A stretch of 64,000 nucleotides of DNA, from positions 1,860,001 to 1,924,000 of the forward strand of contig JAPVLO010000277.1 of NCBI GenBank assembly GCA_027257055.1, written 5' to 3'. This document shows positions 44,740-56,669 of the stretch, piece after piece (the stretch's first letter is position 1; every line of letters begins with the position of its first letter). The position numbers were made by a program, and so were the translations under genes. The notes below the pieces were generated by a model, which searched no databases, was not told the DNA's origin, and saw only the letters and a list, made by a program, of their open reading frames with translations. Source of the DNA: Cephalopachus bancanus. Lineage: Eukaryota; Chordata; Mammalia; Primates; Tarsiidae.

Positions 44740-44965
44740 GTCATGCACTTGGCTAAGCCATTACATACGCTTTATTTAATCCTTAAAACATATCTATGAA
44801 AAAGATCTTAATATTCTCACTTTGTAGACAAGAAAGCTGGACTTGGGTGAGATGAAAGGGAATAGTGTCCCTGATCACTCGGCTGATGTATGATAGAGCC
44901 GCAATTGAAACCCAGGTGTGTCTAGTTCTAAAGCTTGTTCTCTTAACCACAACACCTACTCTCTC
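44740..44965 (-). repeat. MIR SINE, antisense
   Basis: CACTTGGCTAAGCCATTACA, CTCACTTTGTAGACAAGAAAG, GCAATTGAAACCCAGGTGTG. Confidence 0.85.
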
Positions 44966-45099
44966 TCACATACTTTTGTTTTTCCTCAAAAACTACCACA
45001 ACCCTCCTGATCATACAACTCTACCATCTTTTGTAGGAAAAAGTTCTTATAAAACTTCTTCACAGTCTTAAGATCATGAAGTATAAAGATAAGAGTGGT

Positions 45100-46179
45100 C
45101 CTTTTACCTTTCTTATCAGTTATACATCTTTCTTAGTGGTTGACCGTCTTTATTTTTATAAAAGTAGCATAACATTTTATGGTACTTTTTTTTTCTCCTG
45201 CAGAAATTATTTTTTTTAAAAACCACATTTGTAGATCCTTGTTTTCTGAACATAGAGAGGTTGTCTGAAGGATGTGATTATAAAAATATCCTCCTATTAA
45301 TTTTATGCTTCTATTATAATTTAATTTTGCATTTAAATATTTGATCCACTAAAATTTATTTAGCTGATGTTGTGAAGTCGGTATCTGCTTTTCATTTGTC
45401 TAGATGTCGAACTGTCTCTGCCACCATCACTTATCAAATAATCCCTTCCCCTTATGTGTCATGTATTCTGTTCTAATGTGCTTTTTAGTCTATTTCTGGG
45501 CTTTGAAATCTATTGAGTAGATCCATCTATATCTTATGTACTAGTATCGTGTTGTGTTCACTACAATGCAGCTTTGTAATATCTTTGTTATCCATTAGTG
45601 GTCTCCTTGTCTTACTTATATTTTTTCCAGAAGTTTCCTGAGCATCCTTGCTTTTTTTTCTTTGCTTTTTTTAGTTGACAGTCAACCAATATAGTTAAAA
45701 ATTCCATGGCTTTTATTAAAATTACACTAAATTTATGGATTAATTTAGGGGAATGAACATCTTTTCAATGTTACAACTTCCTGTTAAGAACACTGGGTGT
45801 GCTTCCATTGTTGAAGTCTGTTATTCCTGTAGTACAGTCTTCATGTTTTCTTCATACATGTTTCTTGTTGTGTATATTTCTGTGTATTTTATACCTTGTG
45901 TTCCTTTCATATTGGTGTTTTCCTTCATTTACTGGTTGCTTTCATTTGGAGAGCTGATGCATGCTGCTTATTAATTCTGTTCTCAGCACCACGGTTGCAT
46001 TCCTGTACTGTTTTAATGGCTTATCGGCTGATTCTCGGGAGTTTTCAAGCATCCTTTTACCTCCTCCTTTCCATTTTAATCATTCTTTTCTGTGAATTGA
46101 GTTGGCTGGCACCATCAAGCCAATGTCAAAATTTTTTTCTTGGGAAGCTTCTAGTAAGCATGTTATAGCCTCTTGAGTT

Positions 46180-46216
<37 letters not shown>

Positions 46217-46985
46217 AAATTTTGTTATATTTTAAAATAAAAACAAGAGCTTTATTTTGATTGAGAATGGATGTCAAATTTTACAGGATGCCTTTTTAGT
46301 ATCTATGGAGATGATTATATGATTTTTCTCGGTGATCCATTAATATGGGAAGTTATGGTAATAGATTTCCTAATACATCCCTGTATTTGTGAATACATGA
46401 CTCATTTGTCTAAGATGTGTCATTCTCTTACTGTGCTGCTCGATTCTGTTTGCTAATGTTTTATTTAAGAGTTTTGTAATCATATTTCCAAGTAAGATTG
46501 GCCTGTAGTTTTATTTATGTTTTATCGTTTTGGGTTTTGATGTCAATGTTGTGCTACTTTTAAAAAAATAATTTGTAAACTTTCCTTCTTTTGTTAGGCT
46601 CTTGAACAGGTTAAATGGTGTAGACTTTGCCTGTTTCTTAAGGATTAGATAGAATTTTTCTATAAAACCAATTGGACGCAGTTCTTTTTAGTGGATTTAG
46701 CTCGGTGATAACTATTTTTTTCTGTGATAATTTTTCTCTTTAACTTTTCTATCTTTCCAGGGGTTGGTTTTGGCCGTTTGTATTTTTCTACAAGATAATT
46801 CATGCTGTTCAGGCTTACAGATTTATCTGTATAGATGGTGCACGTCTGTCTTGCATGATTCCTTTCATGTCTTCTATGTCTGTGGTTGTTTCCCAGCACC
46901 ATGTCTTATTTTGTGCATTTGTGCCTTTTTCTTTTTTCTCTTGATAATATTAACTAACAATTTATTTTATTTTTCCACAAGAGAA
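45100..46985 (-). mobile_element. Old L1M ORF2 remnant, antisense
   Basis: Reverse-strand ORF2 signatures: AATTTATGGATTAATTTAGGG, GAGATGATTATATGATTTTTC, AAGATTGGCCTGTAGTTTTA. Many stops and indels. It contains a GA run and ends at an Alu. The left boundary is approximate. Confidence 0.85.
46181..46215. repeat. GA microsatellite
   Basis: About 17 GA units inside the L1. Confidence 0.95.
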
Positions 46986-46987
46986 CA

Positions 46988-47280
46988 GATTTTTTTTTGA
47001 ATCAGAGTCTTACTTTGTTGTCCAGGCTGGAGTGTAGTGGCATGATCATGGCTCACTGCAGCCTCGGCCTCCTGGGCTCAGGCGATCCTTCTGCCTCAGG
47101 CCCCTGAGTACCTGCGACTACAGGCATGTATCACCATGCCAAGCTAATTTTTTGATTTCTCATAGTGATGAGGTCTCACTGTGTTGCCTAGGCTAGTCTC
47201 AAACTCCTGGGCTCAAGCGATCCCCCGCCCCGGCCTCCCAAAGTGCTGGAATTACAGGCGTGAGCCACTGCACCTGGCCT
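46988..47280 (-). mobile_element. Alu, older type, antisense
   Basis: GAATCAGAGTCTTACTTTG to GTGAGCCACTGCACCTGGCC, a full dimer inserted at the end of the L1. Confidence 0.92.
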
Positions 47281-47329
47281 AGAAGCAAATCTTGAGCTTA
47301 TTATTTCTACTTTTTAAAGTTGAATTTTT

Positions 47330-47617
47330 TAGACCGGGCTCGATGGCTCAGCCTGTTATCCCAGCACTTTGGGAGGCCGAGGCAAGTGGATTGCCTGAGC
47401 CCCCAAGTTCGAGACCCACCCAGACAACTTGGCGAATCCTCATCTCTACAATAAATCAAAAATTAGCTGGGCGTGGTAGCGTGTGCCTATAGTTCCGGCC
47501 ACTCAGAAGGCTGAGGCGGAAGGATCGCCGGAGCCCAGCAGGTTGAGGCTGCGGTGGCTGGGAGTGTGCCACTGCACTCCAGTCTGGGCGACAGAGTGAG
47601 ACTGCAACTCAAAAAAA
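47330..47617 (+). mobile_element. Alu, lineage-specific subfamily, sense
   Basis: GACCGGGCTCGATGGCTCAG, CAATAAATCAAAAATTAGC, GACTGCAACTC. The target duplication TTGAATTTTT is at 47320-47329 and 47618-47627. The T-arm is partly lost (AAGTTCGAGACCCACC). Confidence 0.93.
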
Positions 47618-47728
47618 TTGAATTTTTAAATTCATTAATTTAAAAAATAATTTTAATTGTACCCTTTTACTTTCCTTAGGCTTATTTTATTGGATTATCT
47701 GTCTCTTCAGATACACTTCTGAGCATAT

Positions 47729-47762
47729 ATGTGTGTGTGTGTGTGTGCGTGTGTGTGTGTGT
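47729..47762. repeat. GT microsatellite
   Basis: About 16 GT units with one GC interruption. It abuts an Alu fragment. Confidence 0.93.
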
Positions 47763-47850
47763 ATTTTAGAGACAGGGTCTCTGTCACCCAGGCTAGAGTA
47801 CAGTGGCATGGTCATAGTTCACTGCAACCTTGAACTCCTGGAGGTCTGGG
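47763..47850 (-). mobile_element. Alu fragment, antisense
   Basis: GAGACAGGGTCTCTGTCACC to CAACCTTGAACTCCTGGAGG. Only the tail-side of one arm. Confidence 0.8.
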
Positions 47851-47854
47851 CATA

Positions 47855-48025
47855 TTTTTGTATAGCATGGTTTACAAGTTGCAGGACATTTTCACGTATT
47901 CTCTCATTTGATACTTACAACCCTTAAGTTAATTGGTGTGGACTCCCATTTAACGAATAAGAAAACAGACTGAGAGAAGTTAAATGGCCTGGCCATAGCC
48001 ACACAGCTAGGAAGAAGTCGAAATG
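47855..48025 (-). repeat. MIR SINE, antisense
   Basis: TTCTCTCATTTGATACTTAC, CAGACTGAGAGAAGTTAAATG and ATAGCCACACAGCTAGGAAG. Confidence 0.85.
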
Positions 48026-48869
48026 GGGTCCCGCGGGGCTCGCCAACCCCAGTGCCCTCGGCGCAGCCATCCTCAGTCCTGCAACCACACCTCCCTCCAG
48101 CTGCGGGGGTCTGCCCCCTCTGCATATCTTCCAGTCCTTGGGCCAAACTCCCTCTTTCTTCGGCCCCTTCGCCATTGGCAGCCACAGCAGGTGAAGATCA
48201 CAGCACGCAGCGTCTTTGAGGAAAACCCAAATCATTCCACCCACACTTCCGTTTTGGGTTCTTTTCTGTCACTGCCTCCTAAAATGAACTGAGTTCAGAA
48301 TGGTCTCTCCTGGACGGTGGCCCCTTCGCCGGTACTGACTTGGCAGCAAACAGAATGCTTCCCTCATTTTCCCTGGGTCACAGCAGAGCCGAACATCCTT
48401 CTCAGCCCGGGGGCGGGTTCCACAGATGTGGAGAGGCCCACGTGTGGGAGGGGGTCGCCCTCGAAGAGCATTGCATTTGCACTTTTTTTCTTTACAGAGG
48501 GGGGACACAAAGCCAGAAAGTGGAGGTCACTCTTGGGTGCCTTAGACTAGGGCAGCTTAGAAAAAACAGGACACAGAGGAAGTCTCCTCAGACCTCCTCC
48601 TTTCTTGTGAAACAGAAATTCCGTTTGCTTTCTTGGATGTGATTTTCAGCCGGAGGAATCAAAGGGAATGTGCAGTTCTCACGGGATCTTTTCTTTGGCT
48701 TCTCTTTGTTGGCACTTGTTAATGTTGCCACCTGCCATTTGCCCTCGAAACGGAGCTGACTGGAAAGGCACCAGCCAAGAGGTGAGTTGACTTGTGCAAA
48801 CCTCACCACTGGCATTTCCCGCTTTTACAGTGCTTACCCTGGAGTAGCAGCCTCGACTTAGAAGAACTC
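48026..48869. other. Single-copy stretch
   Basis: Nothing recognised. Confidence 0.4.
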
Positions 48870-49005
48870 GGGCAGGCTGGGTGCGGGGGCTCATGCTTGT
48901 AGTCCCAGCACTTTGGGAGGCCAAGGTGGGAGGATGGCTTGAGCCCAGGAGCTCGTGACCAACCTGGGCAACATAGCAAGACCTCATCTCTACAAAAAAA
49001 GTCAA
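48870..49005 (+). mobile_element. FLAM-type Alu monomer, sense
   Basis: GGCTGGGTGCGGGGGCTCATG to CCTCATCTCTACAAAAAAA, left arm only. Confidence 0.85.
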
Positions 49006-49149
49006 AGCAAGCTCACCCCAACCCAAGCCTGCTGCTGTGATCGTCCATGCCCCATCCTGGCTCACGTTGGACCCTCCCAGGCAGACGTCTCTGTCCCAAG
49101 GGACTCCTCATCCCATCTGAACCAGACAGAGAGAGGCAGGAAGCTTGCT

Positions 49150-49690
49150 ACGCAGGCCTGGAGCACAGAGGGAGCGGTGGCAAGGAGGGTTTCGAGACAG
49201 GGGAACGTTTGAGCTGGGCACTGGGAGTGAGGTGGGAGTTCACTCAGAGCTTCCAGGCGGAGGGAGCCGCCAGGAACAGGAGGGTCCAGGAGGTCTGGGA
49301 AGGAGCCACAGCTTGTTGGGACACAGCTGGAAGGGGCCAGATGGGTTGGAAAGGGCCCCTGTGGTCAGACTGAGAAGGGCTCTGAGTCCAAGGCAGAGAT
49401 GTCTGCGCCAGTCCCGTGGGTGATTGGGAGCTAGCACCCAGTGTTCGGCAGGGATTGATCTGGTCTGGCTTGCAGGTAGGACAGAACTGGCCGTGCAACT
49501 TAGGGTCCCCCCATGGTGACCTGAGCCAAGCAAGTCACGGCAAAGAACCAGGAGGAAGGGCCGAGTCAGCACCGCTTGGCAATCATCAGAAGTGCAGCTG
49601 AGGAACCCCGGGCTCGGGAAAGAGACAGAGCGTTTTGGGAAGTGACCAGATCTCGATAAACCCTCCGATGGACTGATTGGAGAGAAGTCA
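49150..49690 (+). repeat. L2-like LINE remnant (tentative)
   Basis: GAGGGAGCGGTGGCAAGGAG, GAACGTTTGAGCTGGGCACTG, GTCAGACTGAGAAGGGCTCTG follow the style and order of diverged L2 3' sequence. Confidence 0.45.
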
Positions 49691-50230
49691 TTTAAGAGCA
49701 AAAGTATTCTACCATTTTCTACTCTCCGATCTCCGTGAATCTAAAAATTAACACATGTATGGGCCCAGAGATCTGAAATAAACCTCCCAAATTTAGTATC
49801 AACTGCATTTTCCATGTGATACAATATGGCAGAACTTCTGCGAAGGCTGCCCAGGCAGTGGCACTGCCCAGACTCCCCCCACAACTTGGTCTAGTGACAG
49901 ACCACTCTCGTTTCCAGAATTTTCTTTCCTACAACTAAGTTTAATCCTTCATATTCTAGTTTAAGTCTTTTGTCGATTATTCCTTCTTTCTCTGGTGGAA
50001 CTGCCACCATTTTGTGGCCAATAACAGAACCTGTTATTATGTGGAGATGTGGCCAAACTATGCCTAATAAATAGAAAGATGGGAGAATCCATGAATTGTT
50101 GCTTTTATTCCAAAGGCTAATTGTTTAGAAACAGCTCATGGCTTAGATCAGGGCTATTTAGAATTCCAGAGGCCAGTTGCCTGTTTAAAGTGAGGCTGAT
50201 GCTGTTCAAACAAACTTCCATGCCCTAAAG
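49691..50230. promoter_or_regulatory. Repeat-free AT-rich block, candidate conserved element
   Basis: Holds two compact inverted repeats: GGCAGTG-G-CACTGCC (49854-49868) and AATAACAG-AAC-CTGTTATT (50020-50038). Also CCAAT-like GTGGCCAATAAC, several TAAT cores and no interspersed repeat. Regulatory role is inferred only. Confidence 0.35.
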
Positions 50231-50267
50231 GTTGTGGTCACTGTAGAAGCCTTCGTCACTACTTTTT

Positions 50268-50825
50268 TTTTTTTTAATTTTTACTTTTTTGAGTCGGGGT
50301 CTCACTCTGTCATCGAGGCTGGAGTGCAGTGGCATCATCATGGCTCACCGCAGCCTTGACCTCTTGGGCTCAGGAGAGCCTTTCATCTCAGCCTCCCGAG
50401 TAGTTCGAACTACAGGTGCATGCCACCATGCCCAGCTTTTTAAAAAAAAAATTTGTAGTGATGGGTTCTTGCTATGTTGCCCAGGCTGGTTTTTTTTTTT
50501 TTTTTTTGAGTTGGAGTCCCACTCCTTCACCCAGGCCAGAGTGCAGTGGTACACACGCTCACGGCCACCCCAGTGTCAACCTTCTGGGCTCCACCAGTCC
50601 TTCCGAGTAACTACAGATGCGCACTGCCACACCCGGCTATTTCTTTTATTTTTTATTTTATTGTAGAGACGAGGTCTTGCCAGGTTGCCTGGGCGGGTCT
50701 CGAACCTACAGGCTCAGACAATCCACTCGCCTCGGCCTCCCAAAGTGCTGGGATTACAGACTGAGCCACCAAGCCCAGCCCCAGGCTGGACTTGAACTCC
50801 TGGGCTCCAGTAATCTTATCTCCTT
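50268..50825 (-). mobile_element. Alu, older type, antisense, split by a younger Alu
   Basis: Part 1 is 50268-50489 and part 2 is 50790-50825 (ACTTGAACTCCTGGGCTCC). They rejoin as one Alu when the 50490-50789 insertion and duplication are removed. Confidence 0.9.
50490..50779 (-). mobile_element. Alu, lineage-specific subfamily, antisense, nested in an Alu
   Basis: T18 tail, GAGTTGGAGTCCCACTCC, end CCACCAAGCCCAGC. The perfect 10-nt duplication CCCAGGCTGG (50480-50489 and 50780-50789) comes from the older Alu, so this subfamily is the younger of the two. Confidence 0.94.
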
Positions 50826-51779
50826 GAGAGGCAGCCTAGGTTTCAAGGAACCGGAACCATGCTGGCTGCCTGGTAGGACCAGATATGCCCCCCGAACCCT
50901 TCCACCTACTTCCTCATTTTCAACAAACACAAAGGAACATTAGTTGGTTCACTTACGTATTCTTTCAACAAAAGCAAATTGAGCCCCATGGGGCTTTGGG
51001 GGGCGGGTGGGGAGAGGGCAGTGACCCTGTCCTTTCCCGGAGCCCTTCCTTGTGGGAGCAAGCGGGAAGAGGGCAGAATAGGCTGGGCCATGACACCCGC
51101 AGACCCCCACGGGGCAGTGAGACTTTTCCCGCTGGGGATTCCAGGGAAGACTGCAGGGAGGAGGTGATGTCGAAGATGTGGCTGGGTTCCTAACGTCCAG
51201 CGGGCTTCTATAGACGTTGAGCTGTCGGGAGGCATCATTTCAGGCAAGGGTGGGGAGGAGGGATGTGTGGGGGGGAGGAGAGGATGCTCAGACAGGTCCA
51301 GGCATGGCTGCCGGCTCATTTGCCCAGAGGCGACTGTCTCTGTGAGGTGACACAGAGCTGTGGCAGGGCGACATTCAACGAGAGGCCTGGAACGTCCAGC
51401 TAAGCAGTGTGGCCCTGCCTGTAGCTCATGGGGGTGGGGTCGTTGACGTTTCTGAGGCAGAGGAGTGACGCAGGACAGGCCTTGCATCAGCCTGGAGGAA
51501 GGGGTTGTCTGGCTGCCTCTGGGACCAGGGAGGGGGCCTGAGGGGCAGCGGCGGAAGCTGAGGGTGAGCACTTTTGTCAGAGCAAAGAACCAGGACAGGG
51601 AAGAGAAGAGGACCAGGGCCAGGAGGAAGGGAAGGTGGAGCCACGCTTCCTTCTGTGCTTGGCGCAGACACTGGTCCCCATCGGCATGACCGCCTCGCGC
51701 TGCGTGGCTTGGGGTGCCTGTCGCTTTCCTTGGAAGAGAATGCACGAGCCCCTGATCAAAAGCCCATGTGATCCAATCC
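50826..51779. other. Mostly single-copy stretch
   Basis: Possible L2-like traces at 51160-51560. The 291-codon minus-strand open frame at 50906-51781 has no domain or conserved feature that I can see. Confidence 0.4.
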
Positions 51780-52090
51780 ACTGATTTCCTATCAAACCGG
51801 GCTTGAACGGATAGTCTGTCTCTCCCACTACGTCACGTGCAATGTTTAATTTGTGTGAGGTGGCGTGTGTGACACAGGATGTATAAATCCATGGAAATGT
51901 ATTAAGTCTTGACAAGAGTTATTGAATGCTATATTAAGTTTTTCAAATTGGCCAGTGTTGGATGGCTTAAAAATTATTCATTAATGCCTAGCATTAAATA
52001 CCAATAGATTGCATGGCATATTTATGAACTATCTTGGAGGGTCATTAAATATGCATATCAGGCAATAAATCTATTCTCTCCCACAAATCT
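51780..52090. promoter_or_regulatory. Homeodomain-motif-rich AT block, candidate enhancer
   Basis: A dense set of ATTA/TAAT cores, the inverted pair TTAATGC-CTA-GCATTAA at 51981-51997, POU-like ATGCATATCA (52051-52060), and a TACGTCACGTGC compound CRE/E-box near 51828-51840. No repeat. It has the composition of deeply conserved developmental enhancers, but conservation cannot be checked here. Confidence 0.4.
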
Positions 52091-52299
52091 GTTCTGAGCT
52101 GTGGCATGTCAGGGTTTGGGTGGGGTAGATGGTCCCTGGATGTCACCGGGATCCTTTCCCGCTAATGGGATGGGAAGAAGCCGACGCAAGGCAGACCCAA
52201 GAGGTTGATGATGTTCCTCTAAAGACCAAAAGTCTGGAGGCTAGGGAGATGCGGATGACAGTGCTCCCCAAAGCAACTTTCTGGGGTCATCGCCTGTAT

Positions 52300-52460
52300 G
52301 GCCACCAGTTGTGGGAATAACACCCGCCATGTATGGAAGGCCTAGGGTGTACTTTGACCTTCCAAAGATAAGCCCGTTTTCTCCCTCCGCACCCTTGGGA
52401 GGTAAACGTTAGTACTCCCATCACCGTGGTCAGGGAGCTGTCCCAGGTGACTGCCTGATC
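52300..52460 (-). repeat. MIR SINE remnant, antisense
   Basis: ACCTTCCAAAGATAAGCCCG, GGGAGGTAAACGTTAGTACTC, CCAGGTGACTGCCTG. Confidence 0.6.
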
Positions 52461-53900
52461 CCAGAGCCGTTCCTCTTTCCATGAACCGCACACTCTCTAC
52501 CCCAGACCGGCCTCTGTGATAGACCCTTCGAGATGGAGGGGCGTCAGCATCTCATGCCTCTCTGAGTGTGGTGTCCAGGCTGTCCTGGTTGCTGAAGACT
52601 GTTCGTGCTGACAGGCCGGTGCTTGTACAGCATCGGTTGTTACATATTTTGAGCCGCGTCCAGGTTGTCATTTAGTCGCATCACAGATTCCTCCGGCGAT
52701 GAGTGACTTACCGTCTCCCAAGGCCCATTGAGAGACTGCTTGGATTATGAGAAAGTTTCTTGCTTCCAAGCCTGCGCGGGGCATTAGGGACTTTCTCTAG
52801 CCGTTCCCCACATTCCCTCCAGAGGGCAGGTGGTCTGGGGGGAGACCCATGGGACCCGGAGGCATGGCTTCTAGTCTTTGCCACCGAACACCTTCGTGGT
52901 GGGTCACACTTCCTGGGTTGCACCTTAGCGAAACCAGGGTGTTGGTCTGGACAACCTCTGTTGTGCGCCCCAACTTGGAGAGGCCGTGAGTTCTCTTTTA
53001 AAGGGAGTGGTCATGAGACGAGATCTCTTGGGGGATGCAAAGTCGGGAAGCCTTACTGGGATCTCAGGCATGTCACTTGACCACGCAGGGTCCTTTGTAG
53101 ACCCTGGGAGCTCTTCAGCCTTTTTGGTGCAGGCCTCAGGGGTGAGGAGGAGTGAATGACATGGGGGCGGAAGAACCACCCACTCCCCTGGCGTGCATTT
53201 TGCTCAGTGACCCCCTGCTGCCTTCACAAGCACGCTCTTGGTTTGGTCAGTCCTCAAGTAAACCGGGGCTCCGGCAGCTCAATGTGTTCTGCCTTTAGGA
53301 AAGCTATAGCGATTTTGGAGGCATCAAAGCAAAATTCTCCTAGCTAGTCTGCTCTGAGAGAGAGATGGAGATAGAGGCAGAGACAGAGACAGTGAGTGAG
53401 AAAGGTGACACGTGAGCCGTCCTGAGAATCAGGAAGCCACTTCAGTGGCTTTGTGACATTCATTTATTCAGGAATGAGACACAGTGGCTGCCTCGTGGTT
53501 CCTCCAGAGCCGTGGACTTTGCCCTCTTGAAGGGGGAGAGAGCGTTGGGCCCTCCTGTGCCCACCTTTTGGCACACAGCAGGCACATGGCAACCGTTTAT
53601 CAGTTGAATGGATATAGGCCTGCAGGGCACAGCTAGCCCTGGCACCGCCCAGAACACAGAGGGACAGGCACAGGTGGGCACGTCTGGTTCCCAGGGTCCT
53701 GTCCTGCAAACGGGGGTCTGGACGACTTGCTGTCTGACTTCCTCTGGGTCTCTGGGACTTGTGTCTTCCCTGCGACAACTTTCCCTTCACAGAGCCTCCA
53801 CCAGGACAAGGACTTGGAGGCTGAGGACAGGGGAAGGAAGAGGGACCCCATCAGGGCCTGTGCTGGGCTTGGTTACTATTAGTCCCTCATTTGACAGGTA
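52461..53900. other. Single-copy stretch
   Basis: No gene. GAGA-rich patch at 53356-53402. Short MIR/L2-like end at about 53565-53615 (GCACACAGCAGGCACATGGC). Confidence 0.4.
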
Positions 53901-53904
53901 TGCT

Positions 53905-54050
53905 TTTTTTTTTACTGATTAAATCCTCCCACAACGCTGGAGGGGGGCCCTTCTGCTTCTGCCGTGTTTTTCAAGAGCAAGACTCAGCGACGGAGTGAAT
54001 GGGTCAAGTGGTAGAGCTGGATTCGAACCCAGGTCTCCCTGCAGACCGTG
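53905..54050 (-). repeat. MIR SINE remnant, antisense
   Basis: GGTAGAGCTGGATTCGAACCC and upstream TTAAATCCTCCCACAACGC. Confidence 0.75.
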
Positions 54051-54736
54051 GTGGAGATGGCCAAGGCCTGAGCAGAGACCGTCTGCTGTGGCCTTGCCAT
54101 TGACTGACCTGGGCTGGGCCTGAACTCTGGCCTTCTGTTCACAGCCAGTGCTCCTGCCAGTGGGCTTCGCTTCCTATTTGAGTGGACACCTCGCTGGAAC
54201 CGAGTCCTCCTTTCTCCAGCAGCCCGCAGAGGAGTCACACAGATGTGCGAGGGTTCATGCTGGTGCTGTGTGCGGGCCCAAGCAGAACACAGTGTTCCTT
54301 CTTTCCGCCTCATGCCCAGGGCAGGCTGCGGGCGAGGCGTGGGAACGCTCCTGCAGAGGGAGAGCGCACCGTTCTGGACCCCCAAAGGTCAGAGGTCTGA
54401 AAGGCGTCTCTCACCTGTCGCCTGATGTGCGCAGCGATTTATCTGCACTTGTCTTTTGGAGGGCTGGGGCTGGGGTTGCACTAGCGGTGTCTTCATTCAG
54501 GGGCGGCAGCCGGCCTCGACACCACCGTGTTCTTTGCTGGGAGAAGAGGCTCACAGCCTCCTCGAGGCTGAGGGAGCAGGGAGCTCCTGGGGTGGCATCA
54601 CTCACACCCCTTCCCCATTAACCAAGGGGCTGGTGCCTGCTGGAGGGTGCTGGTTCCTCTCTGGTTGCCCTGTGGCTGTTGCATGGCTGTCGGTACTCTG
54701 TCTGGGGTCCTGCGGTCTGTCCTTGGAGCTTCACGC
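54051..54736. other. Single-copy stretch
   Basis: Nothing recognised. Confidence 0.4.
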
Positions 54737-54737
54737 A

Positions 54738-54842
54738 GTTAGGACCTCGTTCCAGAGGAAGAAACAGAGGCCCCAGAGAGAGGTCAGCACCTCCCCAAGG
54801 TCACATGCCAGCAAGGGACAGAGCTGGGATTTGAATCCAGGT
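54738..54842 (-). repeat. MIR SINE, antisense
   Basis: GAGGAAGAAACAGAGGCCCC, CCAAGGTCACATGCCAGCAAG, GAGCTGGGATTTGAATCCAG. Confidence 0.88.
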
Positions 54843-54845
54843 GTT

Positions 54846-55030
54846 TTTTAAAAAGTTGTCGTGAAATATACATCCCATAACACTTCCCATTATAACCATT
54901 TGCTGGTGTGCAGCTCAGCGGCATTAAGTACTTTCACATTATATCACCCCTCTGCCTGCAGAACTCTTTCATCCTGGCCCACTGAAATGCTGTCCCACTG
55001 GACACTCACTCCCCCTGTCTCCCCGCCACC
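54846..55030 (-). mobile_element. L1M 3' UTR fragment, antisense
   Basis: TGAAATATACATCCCATAAC, GTGCAGCTCAGCGGCATTAAG. The same L1 3' UTR type as at 28840-29030. Confidence 0.82.
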
Positions 55031-56394
55031 ATGAGCCCAGGTGTTCTGCTCTGTGCTCGCTCCTCTGCCATGTGCCACAAATGGCTCCTTCTCCTATGGA
55101 AGCAGCTCCTGGAAGAGAAACAGAGGCTCACTGGGGAACATTTCTTGGCCAGAGGGAGAGGGAGAATGAGGGAACATAGGAGAGCCTTCCAGAGATCCGC
55201 GTGTCAATCCAGCCTCTTACTGTCACCCTCTCACCCATCAAAGCTGGGGCTGGGGATTGTCGACCCCAAAAGTCACAAAATCTATAAAATTAGACAGGGG
55301 AGCTTTATTTCTAAAGGAGGGTCCTGCAACCTGCAGATGGGAAGTGGCACTTCTGGCCAAAACCAAAAAGCAAGAGCTTTGAGGGAGATAAGGAAGAGAC
55401 GGGAATTTATGCTAGGTGGGCTGGTGAAGTATACATATTCAACAGATTTGGGAGGAACTGGGAATATTCACGATGGGGGTGCACAGATGCTTAGTTAGCT
55501 AACGTGTGTGTTGCACGAGTCCCATGGTCACTCTGAGATGAAGACAACATTTAAATATATATTGCAATTAGAGCCTGTGTGTCAAAAGGTGAAGCAGAGG
55601 TCACAAAGGCGCTCAGTGTGCCTCTCCATAGACTGGCCTGAGCAGTTCGTGGTCAGTGGTCTCTTATCAGGAAGGAATGCTGATCGGCTGCCGTCTTGGA
55701 AGTGGAAAAAAAGAGAGGAGTCCAGCAAGTCATTTGAGAGGGCTGGTTTCTGTTTCCCCCTTAGGAAAGAATGTCTGGTGGCAGCTAGTGGAGGAGGGTG
55801 TATAACAAGGCGTGCCTGACTTCCTTCGTGATGGAAAACTCAGTTTTAAAAAGGTTTCTCTGGCGTTCCCTTGGCCTAGAGGGGGCCCATTCAGTTGGTT
55901 GGGGGGCTTAGGATTTTATTTTTATTTCCCAGCATGTGGCTGAGCTGCCGAGGGACTAGAGCCTGGCGGGGCCTGCGGTTTAGGGCCAGGGCTGGGGAGG
56001 AGGAACCTAGCCTTTTGTGGGAGCATCTGCCGGCACCCCGTGAGCTGGTGGTCTCAAATCTCTGTTGCTCACACACTGTTCTGGAAGGAAACTCAGGGAA
56101 AGCTGGGCTAGCCTCGGTCCCACTGTGTGACGGTGGCCAAGGCACCCTTTTCTATGTCCGCCCAACCTCCCGTCACCCCAGAGTCCCCCCAGGCAGGACC
56201 TGCCCGTTCCATGTTAGTATTCATTGCAGCTAGAAGTGTACAGCATCGTGTTCTCTCACGACCAACATGTCAGAGCCTACCAGCATCTGCTGAGCCCCAA
56301 CAAGCTGCCAGGTACCTCCTAGGATACCTACTCTCCCGCCCTCCCTCCCTACTTCCTTACAGAGCCGACTGGGAAATAGTGAGAAGGATCACTG
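55031..56394. other. Single-copy stretch
   Basis: A 155-codon open frame at 55031-55498 has no recognisable domain. No repeat named. Confidence 0.4.
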
Positions 56395-56665
56395 GAGAGT
56401 TGGACAGATACGTGTTTGAATCTGGCCTCATCATTCATTTGCTGTGTGATCTTGAGCAGATGGCATACCCTCTCTGGATCTGCACTTTCCACTTGTGAGC
56501 ACAGAATGATAATATACCCAGGAAAATGAGATAACATTTGGAAAGCGCCTTGGCACAATGCTAGCAAGATGTGAACACTCGAGAAATATCAGTAGCTTTA
56601 TACCTTCCTGTGGTCTCAGTTTTTTCATCTATTAAATGGGGGTACAGCTTTCAAAGGGTAGTTGG
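56395..56665 (+). repeat. MIR SINE
   Basis: GTTTGAATCTGGCCTCATCA, GCTGTGTGATCTTGAGCAGA, GAAAATGAGATAACATTTGG and AAAGCGCCTTGGCACAATGC. Possibly two adjoining MIR pieces. Confidence 0.85.
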
Positions 56666-56669
56666 GAAG

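Noticed and set aside
50906..51781. 291-codon minus-strand frame
   Set aside because: Low-complexity Pro/Ser/Leu translation with no recognisable domain or splice signals.
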